Source: JBBKWG01 sp037968835 (GTDB taxonomy: Bacteria; Pseudomonadota; Alphaproteobacteria; Rhodobacterales; Rhodobacteraceae). Taken from it: DNA of 7,959 nucleotides. Under the pieces are notes generated by a model, which was not told the origin of the DNA, made no database searches, and worked only from the letters and a program-made list of their open reading frames with translations. The position numbers and the translations under genes were made by a program. The stretch covers positions 1-7,959 of the forward strand of contig JBBKWG010000244.1 in assembly GCA_037968835.1 (NCBI GenBank), in the 5' to 3' direction. This document shows, piece by piece, positions 1 through 6,331 of this stretch (positions are counted from its first letter, which is position 1; the number at the start of each line of letters is the position of its first letter).

Positions 1-22
1 CCGGTGACAAGCGCCCGCCCGG

Positions 23-961
23 TCACATCCGCACCACGGCGACGACATAGGCGATGTAGAGAGCGGTCAAGGCAGTCCCCCAACGTTTGGTCATGTTCAG
101 GTTTTTGGCAAAGATGAACGGCGCAAGCAAGACCGACGCGCCGAGCATCACCCAGAGATCGAAGCGCAGGAACGCCGGATCAATCGGGATATTTCCAAAC
201 AGGCTGGCGATACCGATGATGGCGAGAAGATTGAAGATGTTCGAGCCGATCACGTTGCCGAGCGCGACATCCGCCTGACGCCGGGCGGCCGCCATGATCG
301 TGGTGGCCAGTTCGGGCAGCGAGGTTCCAAGCGCGACCAGCGTCAGGCCGATAACGCTGTCGGACACACCGAAATTCTTGGCGATGACAAGGGCGCTGTC
401 GACGAGGATATCTGCACCGAGCGGCAGCCCGAGCAATCCAAGCCCCAGAAACAGCAGGATCTTCAACCAACCCATGTCCGGATCGACGCCTTCGAGGTCG
501 TCTTCAAGGGCACGGCGATGGGCCAGGGCGTCACGCGCCTGATCGGCCAGGATCACCGACATCAGAGCCAGCAGGAAAGCGCCGTGGACCCAGGTGATCG
601 GCCCGAAAAACGCGACGCCGACGAAGACCACCGTGACCAGAAGCATCGTCACATAGCTTTTTCGCGTGTCGCATTCGGACGTTTGCAATCCCGAGATCAG
701 CGCCGGGATACCGAGGACCAGCAGGATATTCGCGGTGTTGGACCCGACGACGTTACCGAGTGCCAGGCCGGGGGCGTTGTCGAAGATGGCCTTGACCGAG
801 ACCAGCATCTCGGGCGCGGACGTCCCGAAGGCGACGATGGTCAGGCTGACGATGAGCGCGGGAACGCCGAGCCTGAGCGAGACGTTGACGGCGCCGCGAA
901 CCAAAAGGTCGCCCGCAAGCAGAAGTATGACGAGTCCGACGCCGGCAAAGACGAACTCCAT
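23..961 (-). CDS. yrbG: Calcium/sodium antiporter, YrbG/CaCA family
   Basis: A 312-residue, highly hydrophobic inner-membrane protein with the two inverted alpha-repeats of the Ca2+:cation antiporter superfamily. Alpha-1 has GTSAPE at residues 46-51 followed by GNVVGSN at 69-75. Alpha-2 has GTSLPE at 212-217 followed by GNVIGSN at 235-241. The acidic residues E51 and E217 are the expected ion-binding glutamates. A polar linker (about 140-163) joins two bundles of roughly five membrane segments each, the usual layout, and the length is normal for the bacterial family. The family exchanges Ca2+ (or a related cation) for Na+ or H+ across the inner membrane; the actual ion here is inferred. The ATG lies only three bases after the stop of the zinc-ribbon gene, with an AAAGG ribosome binding site inside that gene's end, so the two are probably translated from one mRNA. 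It is the last gene seen in this unit. The symbol is by family resemblance. Confidence 0.93.
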   Translation of the reverse strand: MEFVFAGVGLVILLLAGDLLVRGAVNVSLRLGVPALIVSLTIVAFGTSAPEMLVSVKAIFDNAPGLALGNVVGSNTANILLVLGIPALISGLQTSECDTRKSYVTMLLVTVVFVGVAFFGPITWVHGAFLLALMSVILADQARDALAHRRALEDDLEGVDPDMGWLKILLFLGLGLLGLPLGADILVDSALVIAKNFGVSDSVIGLTLVALGTSLPELATTIMAAARRQADVALGNVIGSNIFNLLAIIGIASLFGNIPIDPAFLRFDLWVMLGASVLLAPFIFAKNLNMTKRWGTALTALYIAYVVAVVRM

Positions 962-964
962 TTT

Positions 965-1132
965 TCAGCCTTTCCCGCAGGGGCAATCGCTTTTGCCGAT
1001 CCGGTAGCGACCGCAATTCTTGCAACGAATCGAGGCAAGGCGGTTCTTTCCGGGAAGCAGCAACTTCAGCTTGCCGAACATGCCGAGCACGACGATGAAG
1101 ATCAAAAACAGCGTGACGATCTTGACGATCAT
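965..1132 (-). CDS. Small membrane-anchored zinc-ribbon protein (unknown function)
   Basis: A 55-residue protein with one N-terminal membrane segment (about residues 4-20, rich in I, V, L, F), a short basic linker (KLKLLLPGKNRL), and a C-terminal Cys cluster: C37-x2-C40 and C50-x-C52, ending in CGKG. Four closely spaced cysteines with Gly and basic residues look like a tiny zinc ribbon or other metal-binding knuckle facing the cytoplasm; metal binding is inferred. The frame is open further upstream, to an ATG at 1207. I chose the ATG at 1132 because it follows the S49 peptidase stop by four bases and gives a protein that begins directly with its membrane segment, whereas the longer version would overlap the S49 gene by some 70 bases. 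It lies three bases before the antiporter gene. Short proteins of this shape occur in Rhodobacterales, to my recollection, without an assigned role. Confidence 0.82.
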   Translation of the reverse strand: MIVKIVTLFLIFIVVLGMFGKLKLLLPGKNRLASIRCKNCGRYRIGKSDCPCGKG

Positions 1133-1136
1133 GCTT

Positions 1137-1937
1137 TCAGACCCCGAACCGCGAGAACGCAGCGCGATCTTCGATCGCACCCAGCGCGTCATCGACAACC
1201 CGGGCACCGAAGCGGGTGAAAAAGGGCCGTCGTTGCTGGTAGTTCCGGAATTTCACCTTGTCGCCGAAGATCTCCTTCATCTTCGGAACGAGATGGGCGA
1301 CGCCGTCGATCAAACCCGTCTCCATCGCGCCGTCACCGACCCAGATGTCGCCGTTGAAGAGATCGGCGTCGTCTTTCAGTCTGGCACCGCGAGCAGTCTT
1401 CACGTGGTCGATGAACTCGCGGTGGATGTGTTCTTGCAGCGTCTTGATCCGCTTCACGTCCTCGGGATCTTCGGGGCGGAAGGGATCGAGCATCGACTTC
1501 GATTTGCCGGCTGTGTAAACGCGGCGCGCGATGCCGTGCCGGGCGATGAATTCATCGAGCCCGAAGCCCGCCGAGATCACTCCGATCGACCCGACGATGG
1601 AATGGCGGTCGACCCAGATTTCGTCGGCCGCTGTCGCCAGATAATAGCCGCCGGATGCCGCGACGTCCTCGACGAAGGCATAGACCTTGACTTCAAGCTC
1701 GTCGGCCAGACGCCGGATGCGACCCGCGATGAGCGAGGATTGCGAAGGGCTGCCGCCGGGGGAATTGATGACAAGCGCGACCGCTGCGGGCTTTCCTTTT
1801 CGGAACGCTTTTTCGATCAGCGCGGCAAGTCCCGCATCGTTCAGCGCGCCACTTCGTGCCTGTGCCGCAATCATGCCGTGCAGCCGTAAAACCGCAACGG
1901 TCGGGTGGGATTTAAGAAATGGAATTAAACGCCTCAT
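1137..1937 (-). CDS. sppA: S49 family peptidase (short SppA-like signal peptide peptidase)
   Basis: A serine peptidase of clan SK, family S49, which in other bacteria degrades cleaved signal peptides or membrane-protein fragments at the inner membrane. With the ATG at 1937 the protein has 266 residues. An oxyanion/substrate strand, INSPGGSPSQSS, lies at about 58-69. The catalytic serine is in AASGGYYLA (S95), and the catalytic lysine is in the stretch KSKSMLDPFRP (K147, the Lys before SMLDPF). This Ser/Lys dyad is the family hallmark. It has a single protease domain, like the short SppA forms and unlike the tandem E. coli enzyme. I see no convincing signal peptide or membrane segment. The same frame offers an upstream GTG at 1994 (285 residues), but it lacks a ribosome binding site and adds a non-conserved-looking tail. 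The start is therefore uncertain. The stop is four bases before the zinc-ribbon ATG. The symbol is by family only. Confidence 0.88.
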   Translation of the reverse strand: MRRLIPFLKSHPTVAVLRLHGMIAAQARSGALNDAGLAALIEKAFRKGKPAAVALVINSPGGSPSQSSLIAGRIRRLADELEVKVYAFVEDVAASGGYYLATAADEIWVDRHSIVGSIGVISAGFGLDEFIARHGIARRVYTAGKSKSMLDPFRPEDPEDVKRIKTLQEHIHREFIDHVKTARGARLKDDADLFNGDIWVGDGAMETGLIDGVAHLVPKMKEIFGDKVKFRNYQQRRPFFTRFGARVVDDALGAIEDRAAFSRFGV

Positions 1938-2030
1938 GGCCACCGATGTAGGCTGCTCGACAGGTGGCAACAAGGCGGAAGCGTCGCTGGACACGCAATT
2001 GTTGGCCGGAATGGCCGTGGGCGAAGTGTC

Positions 2031-2792
2031 CTATGATTTAAGTCGGTAACCGGAACGGAAGATCCACCAGACGATGCCGAGGCAGAGCGCCGTGAAGCCG
2101 GTGATCGCCAGCAGACTGGCCGCGACCGGCACGTCGGAGGTTCCGAAAAACGACCAGCGGAAACCGGACACGAGGTAGAGAACCGGATTGAAAAGCGAGA
2201 TGGTCTGCCAGACCGGGGGCAACATGGTGATCGAGTAGAACGATCCGCCCAGAAACACGAGCGGGGTGACGACGAGGAGCGGCACCAGGTTCAATTGCTC
2301 GAAGCTTTTGGCCCAGATGCCGAGAATGAAGCCCAATAGCGCAAACGACAGGCAGGTCAGCAGAAGAAAGGTGATCATCCAGAACGGATGAGCGATGGAA
2401 ATATCGACGAAGAAGAATGACGTGGCGAGGATGATGAGACCGATCAGCAACGACTTGGTGGCTGCTGCCCCGACGTAGCCCAGAACGATCTCGAACGAGT
2501 TCAGCGGTGCCGACAGGATTTCGAAGATCGTTCCGATGAATTTCGGGAAGTAGATGCCGAAACTGGCGTTCTGCAACGACTGCTGGAGAACGCTGAGCAT
2601 GATCAATCCCGGCACGATGAAAGCGCCGTAGCTGACCCCCTCGACCTGTTGGATGCGGCTGCCGATGGCGGCGCCGAAGACGACGAAATACAGCGATGTC
2701 GACAGCACCGGCGACACGATGGACTGGATGATCGACCGGAAGAAACGTGCCATCTCGAAGCGCCAGATCGCGCGGACACCATACCAGTTCAT
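2031..2792 (-). CDS. yadH: ABC-2 type transporter permease, YadH-like
   Basis: A 253-residue integral membrane subunit of an ABC-2 exporter. About six hydrophobic segments are visible (roughly 25-43, 57-75, 104-128, 136-160, 168-188, 225-246). The ABC-2 signature region near the fifth segment reads PLVFLGGSFYSITMLPP (175-193 region), followed by FNPVLYLVSGFRWSFFG, which closely matches the E. coli YadH pattern from memory. The ATG overlaps the stop of the ATPase gene by four bases (ATGA), and an AAGGG ribosome binding site stands seven bases upstream, so translation of the pair is coupled. The permease would form a homodimer with two copies of the neighbouring ATPase. The substrate is unknown; members of the superfamily move polysaccharides, lipids, drugs or haem-related compounds. 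The gene symbol is by resemblance to the E. coli pair. Confidence 0.92.
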   Translation of the reverse strand: MNWYGVRAIWRFEMARFFRSIIQSIVSPVLSTSLYFVVFGAAIGSRIQQVEGVSYGAFIVPGLIMLSVLQQSLQNASFGIYFPKFIGTIFEILSAPLNSFEIVLGYVGAAATKSLLIGLIILATSFFFVDISIAHPFWMITFLLLTCLSFALLGFILGIWAKSFEQLNLVPLLVVTPLVFLGGSFYSITMLPPVWQTISLFNPVLYLVSGFRWSFFGTSDVPVAASLLAITGFTALCLGIVWWIFRSGYRLKS

Positions 2793-3715
2793 GCGTTTTC
2801 CCTTACGAGGCCGACGAATATATCCTCGAGCGAGCTTTGCGAAGTCTGCACGTCGCGCAGCCCGATTCCCGCAGCTTGAAGGTCCTTCAGCAGCGAGGTG
2901 ATGCCCGTGCGCTTGCCGCGTGTGTCGTAGCTGTAGACAAGCGAATTCCCGTCGTCGGTCAAATGCAGATCATAGGACGAAAGGGACGCGGGAAGTGCTT
3001 CGACACGTTCGGTCAACTCGATGCGCATTTCCTTGCGACCCATGCGGGTCATCAGCGATTTCTTGTCCTCAACCAGCAGGATTTCACCGTTGTTGATGAC
3101 ACCGACCCGGTCGGCGATTGATTCTGCCTCTTCGATATAATGGGTTGTCAGGATGATGGTTACGCCATCGGCCTGGAGCCGCTCGACAAGCGACCACATG
3201 TCCTTGCGCAACTCGACATCGACGCCAGCGGTCGGCTCGTCGAGAAACAATATGCGAGGCTCGTGGCTGAGCGCCTTGGCGATGAGCACACGCCGCTTCA
3301 TGCCGCCCGACAGGTGGGAAATGCGCGCGTCGCGCTTGTCCCAAAGCGAGAGGTCTCTGAGAACCTGCTCGATATGCGCATCGTTGGCAGCCTTGCCGAA
3401 CAGTCCACGCGAGAACCGCACGGTATTGATGACGAACTCGAACGGTTCAAGATTGATTTCCTGCGGCACCAGTCCAATCAGGCTACGCGCGGCGCGGTAA
3501 TCCTGAATCACATCGTGGCCGCCGACTGTGATGGTGCCGGACGTTGGGTTGGAGATCCCGCAGATTGTCGAAATAAGCGTCGTCTTGCCCGCGCCGTTGG
3601 GGCCAAGCAGCGCCAGAATCTCGCCTTGCTCAATGTCGAGGCTGACGGATTTCAGGGCCTGAAAGCCGCCATCAAAGGTTTTTACCAGGTCTTTGACCTG
3701 CACAATCGCTGCCAT
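2789..3715 (-). CDS. yadG: ABC transporter ATP-binding protein, YadG-like
   Basis: A 308-residue nucleotide-binding subunit with every ABC motif in order: Walker A GPNGAGKTT (38-46), Q-loop Q85 in LVPQEINLEPFE, signature LSGGMKRR (135-142), Walker B ILFLDE (155-160) followed by PTAGVD, and H-loop histidine H192 in TTHY. The C-terminal 100 residues are the accessory region seen in ABC-2 exporter ATPases, ending in a SLEDIFVGLV motif. The length equals that of E. coli YadG as I remember it, and the LVPQE and KRRVLIAKAL surroundings match that family. It powers export through the adjacent permease. It is the first gene after the ctpA terminator and has its own strong AGGAG ribosome binding site, so it probably begins a transcription unit. 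The transported substrate cannot be read from the sequence. Confidence 0.94.
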   Translation of the reverse strand: MAAIVQVKDLVKTFDGGFQALKSVSLDIEQGEILALLGPNGAGKTTLISTICGISNPTSGTITVGGHDVIQDYRAARSLIGLVPQEINLEPFEFVINTVRFSRGLFGKAANDAHIEQVLRDLSLWDKRDARISHLSGGMKRRVLIAKALSHEPRILFLDEPTAGVDVELRKDMWSLVERLQADGVTIILTTHYIEEAESIADRVGVINNGEILLVEDKKSLMTRMGRKEMRIELTERVEALPASLSSYDLHLTDDGNSLVYSYDTRGKRTGITSLLKDLQAAGIGLRDVQTSQSSLEDIFVGLVRENA

Positions 3716-3720
3716 GGGAA

Positions 3721-3727
3721 TCTCCTA
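3721..3727 (-). promoter_or_regulatory. Strong ribosome binding site for the yadG-like gene
   Basis: On the minus strand the sequence reads TAGGAGATTCCCATG. The AGGAG core sits six bases before the ATG at 3715, which is close to ideal and fixes this start codon. It is the best Shine-Dalgarno match of any gene in the window, in keeping with an independent first gene of a unit. Confidence 0.75.
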
Positions 3728-3734
3728 GACGCCG

Positions 3735-3762
3735 GATATAACCCGGTCTCAGGCGAGGTAAA
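3735..3762 (-). promoter_or_regulatory. Possible weak promoter for the ABC transporter unit
   Basis: On the minus strand a -35-like TTTACC (3757-3762) and a -10-like TATATC (3735-3740) are separated by 16 bases. Each matches four of six consensus positions. They lie between the upstream terminator and the yadG ribosome binding site, where a promoter is expected, leaving a short leader of about 15 bases. The matches are weak and alphaproteobacterial promoters are poorly predicted by eye, so this is only a candidate. Confidence 0.3.
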
Positions 3763-3790
3763 CCGCGATTTCCGCACATATCGACTGCGC

Positions 3791-3828
3791 ACAAACGAAA
3801 AGACCGGCGCGATTGAACGCGCCGGTCT
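3791..3828 (-). terminator. Intrinsic terminator downstream of ctpA
   Basis: A perfect inverted repeat forms an 11-bp GC-rich stem (3801-3811 with 3818-3828; arm AGACCGGCGCG) with a six-base loop. In the minus-strand direction it is followed by a T-rich tract (TTTTCGTTTGT, where the first T is also the last base of the stem). It begins 22 bases after the ctpA stop, the right place and orientation to end the gpmI-envC-ctpA transcript. On the plus strand the stem is not followed by a clear T run, so it acts in one direction. Confidence 0.88.
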
Positions 3829-3849
3829 GACTGAGGCTTTGAGTATTCG

Positions 3850-5211
3850 TCAGTTTCCGCTGGCCGCCAATGCCGCCGCGTATTCCGGCCCGAGCGCCGA
3901 CAGACCCTTCAGAATGTCGATTGCGTAGGCAAGCTGGTAATCCTCTTCGCGCAGTTCCGCGGCCTTTTCGGCCTTGTCCTGCTCTTCGATGATCTGACGG
4001 CGCTCGTCTTCGCTGAGGCTGTCGTTGTTCAGACTGCCGCGCAGATCCGCTTCGGAACGGGCACCGCGCGGTGGCGTCTCTTCATCTTCCTCTACATCTT
4101 TCCTGGGCGGCTGCTGGACCACGATGTCCGGAGACACGCCAAGCGCCTGGATCGAACGACCCGACGGCGTGTAGTAGCGCGCCGTGGTCAGCCGCATGGC
4201 ACCTTCACCGCGCAGCGGCATCACCGTCTGCACCGAGCCTTTGCCGAAGCTTTTGGTTCCGACAACGATGGCGCGGCGATGATCCTTGAGGGCACCGGCG
4301 ACGATTTCCGACGCCGAGGCCGAGCCGCCGTTGATGAGCACGACAATCGGTTTGCCCTCGGCCAGATCACCGACTTCGGCGTTGAACCGATCACCGTCCT
4401 GCGGGTCGCGGCCACGGGTCGAGACGATTTCGCCAGCGTCGAGGAAGGCGTCGGAAACGCGAACCGCCTGGGTCAGCAGACCGCCGGGGTTGTTGCGCAG
4501 GTCGAGCACAAATCCGTTGACCTTCTCCATGCCGCCAAGCTCTTTGACCTTTTCCTGAAGCTGTTCGCGCATCGAGGGATAGGTCTGATCGCTGAAGGTG
4601 GACAGACGCAGCACGACGGTTTCGCCGACAATGCGCGAGCGGACCGCGGTCAACTGGATCGTGTCGCGGATGATCGAAACGTCGAACGGTTCGGCCTCGC
4701 CGTCGCGAACGACAGTGATGATGATCTCGCTACCGACCGGACCGCGCATCATATCGACCGCCTCGTCAAGATTGAGGCCAAGCACGCTTTCACCGTCGAC
4801 ATGGGTGATGAAGTCGCCGGCTTCGATGCCCGCGTTATCGGCGGGGGTTCCGTCGATTGGCGAGACGACCTTCACGAAGCCCTCTTCCTGGGTGACTTCG
4901 ATGCCAAGCCCGCCGAATTCACCGCGCGTCTGAACCCGCATGTCGGCGGCGTCGTCCGGCGAAAGATAGGAGGAGTGCGGGTCAAGCGAGGTCAGCATGC
5001 CGTTAATGGCCGCCTCGATCAGATCGCTTTCATCGACGTCCTCGACGTATTGCGAGCGGATGCGCTCGAAGATGTCGCCGAACAGGTCGAGCTGCTCGTA
5101 GACCGAGGCCTTCTTGTCGGCCTCTTGTGCCAGTAGAGGGCCAGCGACCTGCGTCGTCATGACCGCACCAAACATCACGCCTGTGATGCTTGCCAGAAAG
5201 AATTTTTTCAT
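3850..5211 (-). CDS. ctpA: S41 family carboxyl-terminal processing protease CtpA
   Basis: A 453-residue periplasmic serine protease. It starts with MKKFF and a hydrophobic signal sequence, with likely cleavage near the LLAQE at 26-30. An N-terminal helical region (VYEQLDLFGDIFERIRSQYVED) precedes a PDZ domain with the carboxylate-binding loop GGLGIEV (100-106), running to about 185. The S41 core follows, with LDLRNNPGG at 236-244. The catalytic dyad is S299 in GGSASASE and K324 in SFGKGSVQ, spaced 25 residues apart as in E. coli Prc; the supporting Gln is Q328. The tail after residue 365 is acidic and charged, then ends in a predicted helical stretch. The family trims or degrades periplasmic proteins from their C-termini, including peptidoglycan hydrolases in several bacteria. 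It directly follows envC with a ten-base gap and precedes a terminator. Confidence 0.97.
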   Translation of the reverse strand: MKKFFLASITGVMFGAVMTTQVAGPLLAQEADKKASVYEQLDLFGDIFERIRSQYVEDVDESDLIEAAINGMLTSLDPHSSYLSPDDAADMRVQTRGEFGGLGIEVTQEEGFVKVVSPIDGTPADNAGIEAGDFITHVDGESVLGLNLDEAVDMMRGPVGSEIIITVVRDGEAEPFDVSIIRDTIQLTAVRSRIVGETVVLRLSTFSDQTYPSMREQLQEKVKELGGMEKVNGFVLDLRNNPGGLLTQAVRVSDAFLDAGEIVSTRGRDPQDGDRFNAEVGDLAEGKPIVVLINGGSASASEIVAGALKDHRRAIVVGTKSFGKGSVQTVMPLRGEGAMRLTTARYYTPSGRSIQALGVSPDIVVQQPPRKDVEEDEETPPRGARSEADLRGSLNNDSLSEDERRQIIEEQDKAEKAAELREEDYQLAYAIDILKGLSALGPEYAAALAASGN

Positions 5212-5213
5212 TG

Positions 5214-5223
5214 CCTCATCCTT
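5214..5223 (-). promoter_or_regulatory. ctpA ribosome binding site overlapping the envC stop codon
   Basis: On the minus strand the junction reads TAAGGATGAGGCAATG. The envC stop TAA supplies the first bases of the AAGGA core, and a second purine-rich GAGG follows it before the ctpA ATG. This supports the ATG at 5211 and suggests that ribosomes ending on envC can readily restart on ctpA. Confidence 0.7.
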
Positions 5224-6331
5224 ATTCCATACCGGGCGCGAAATAGATCGCTGGATCCACCGGCTTTTGGACCTGTCTTAGCTCCATATAAAGCGTTTCG
5301 CTACGAGGTTGACCACCCGCGGCGAAAGTTTCGATCAATTTCTCTTGTGTCGGGTCGCTCTTTCCACCCATCAGGCCGATTGCGTCACCTTCGGAAACGA
5401 TCTGGCCGCGCACGGCGAAGGTTTCGCCAAGGCCAGTGAGAATCACCAATTGCGCGGCGGCGGGTTCAAGGATGACGACTTTGCCCTGACCGGGCAGATC
5501 GCCGGAAAACCGCACCGTAGCGGGAACCGGCGCGATGGCCACGGCCTGCGGCTCGGTCGCGATCACCCAGCCGGGGCGGCGCACGCCGGCGGCATCGGCT
5601 TCGTTGAAGCGGCGCAGAACCTGCCCGTTGATGGGCATCGGCCAGGGCGTTGCAAGTCGCGGCAGGGCTGTGTCGGGCGTCCCGGCGAGGCTGTCGGCGA
5701 AGGCGGCAAGGGTCTCGCTGCTGTTGATAAGCGCCTCGATCGCGGCATCGTCGGTGGCAATCGGTGCCGGGAGATCGGTGCGGTCCGACATGGCCTGCGA
5801 CAACTGAAGCCGGGCAGTGCGGATATCTTCCAATCCCGCTTCGAGTGTGTCGATACCCGCGCTTTGCAACGCGACGAGCATCGAAAGTGTTTCGAGTTCG
5901 CCCGCGAGTGACTGCGCCCTGGCTTGCAATGCGGGCGTGAGTTCGGCGACAATCATTCCCGCGCGAATGCTTTCGAGCGGCCCGGCGGGATGGAGTAGCG
6001 ATATGGCTTCGGGCGTGCGTTCGACCGTGACCAGAATCGTCAGCAATTCCGCCAGTCGCGCATCCTCGGTATCAAGGCGCGCGCGCAGGCTGCGTTCTTC
6101 CAGCGCGGCGCGGCGCAAGCCTTCGCGCATCGCCGACAGGCCGTTCTCGTAGGCGCGCACGGTCTTTGTCAGGGCCGCGATCCGGTCCCGCGCAGATGCA
6201 GTTTCCGATAAAGCCGCCGTTGCCGCCTCGAGTTGTCTTGACGCGTCGCGCGCGAGTTTCGCCGCTTCCTGGCCCTGGGCGGGCAAGGCAAGGCAGCAAG
6301 ATAGAATGAAAGCGACGCTCTTTGGTGTCAT
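5222..6331 (-). CDS. envC: EnvC-like murein hydrolase activator, coiled coil plus degenerate LytM domain
   Basis: A 369-residue secreted protein. It has a short basic start, a hydrophobic signal sequence (about 4-17), and a probable cleavage site around the AQGQ at 18-21. A long helical, heptad-rich region (about 22-215, rich in A, L, E, R) is the expected coiled coil. A C-terminal LytM/M23-type domain occupies about 228-365. The usual zinc ligands are gone: the HxxxD position reads R252...V256 and the HxH position reads TLY (346-348) in ETLYMELR. It is therefore probably not an enzyme but an activator of amidases, like E. coli EnvC. The frame is open upstream to 6529, but that part lies in gpmI and has a shadow-like Arg/His-rich composition. 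The ATG at 6331 gives the signal peptide and overlaps the gpmI stop as ATGA, so it is preferred. The next gene is ctpA. Confidence 0.9.
   Translation of the reverse strand: MTPKSVAFILSCCLALPAQGQEAAKLARDASRQLEAATAALSETASARDRIAALTKTVRAYENGLSAMREGLRRAALEERSLRARLDTEDARLAELLTILVTVERTPEAISLLHPAGPLESIRAGMIVAELTPALQARAQSLAGELETLSMLVALQSAGIDTLEAGLEDIRTARLQLSQAMSDRTDLPAPIATDDAAIEALINSSETLAAFADSLAGTPDTALPRLATPWPMPINGQVLRRFNEADAAGVRRPGWVIATEPQAVAIAPVPATVRFSGDLPGQGKVVILEPAAAQLVILTGLGETFAVRGQIVSEGDAIGLMGGKSDPTQEKLIETFAAGGQPRSETLYMELRQVQKPVDPAIYFAPGME

Noticed and set aside
1..22. Short inverted repeat (GTGAC/GTCAC) after the antiporter stop
   Set aside because: Five base pairs with a long GC-rich loop and no T tract visible before the window edge; not enough to call a terminator.
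1133..1207. Longer start of the zinc-ribbon gene at 1207
   Set aside because: The added 25 residues overlap the S49 gene and precede the membrane segment with a basic, shadow-like stretch; the ATG at 1132 sits at the gene junction.
518..1219. Long plus-strand reading frame (233 codons) opposite the antiporter and zinc-ribbon genes
   Set aside because: It is rich in D, R, Q, E, G and H with no recognisable motif, and lies wholly opposite strongly supported genes. It is a typical GC-rich antisense shadow.
1020..1889. Plus-strand reading frame of 289 codons opposite the S49 peptidase
   Set aside because: No domain, charged low-information composition, no ribosome binding site, and the opposite strand carries the S49 catalytic motifs.
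1938..1975. Promoter-like TTGTTG and TACATC elements before the S49 gene
   Set aside because: Each matches only three of six consensus positions and the -10 would lie about eight bases from the ATG. Too weak to report as a promoter.
1938..2033. Possible fusion or readthrough: the permease TAG stop is in frame with the S49 peptidase, and no other stop lies between them
   Set aside because: A shared frame occurs one time in three by chance. The permease has its full length at the stop, and nothing suggests readthrough or a broken gene.
3140..3928. Plus-strand reading frame of 262 codons crossing the terminator between ctpA and the ABC genes
   Set aside because: It runs through the perfect hairpin and two genes on the other strand, has no recognisable motif, and looks like chance openness.
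4279..5136. Plus-strand reading frame of 285 codons opposite ctpA
   Set aside because: It mirrors the ctpA codons (many D, V, G, H) and lacks any family pattern; ctpA is certain on the minus strand.
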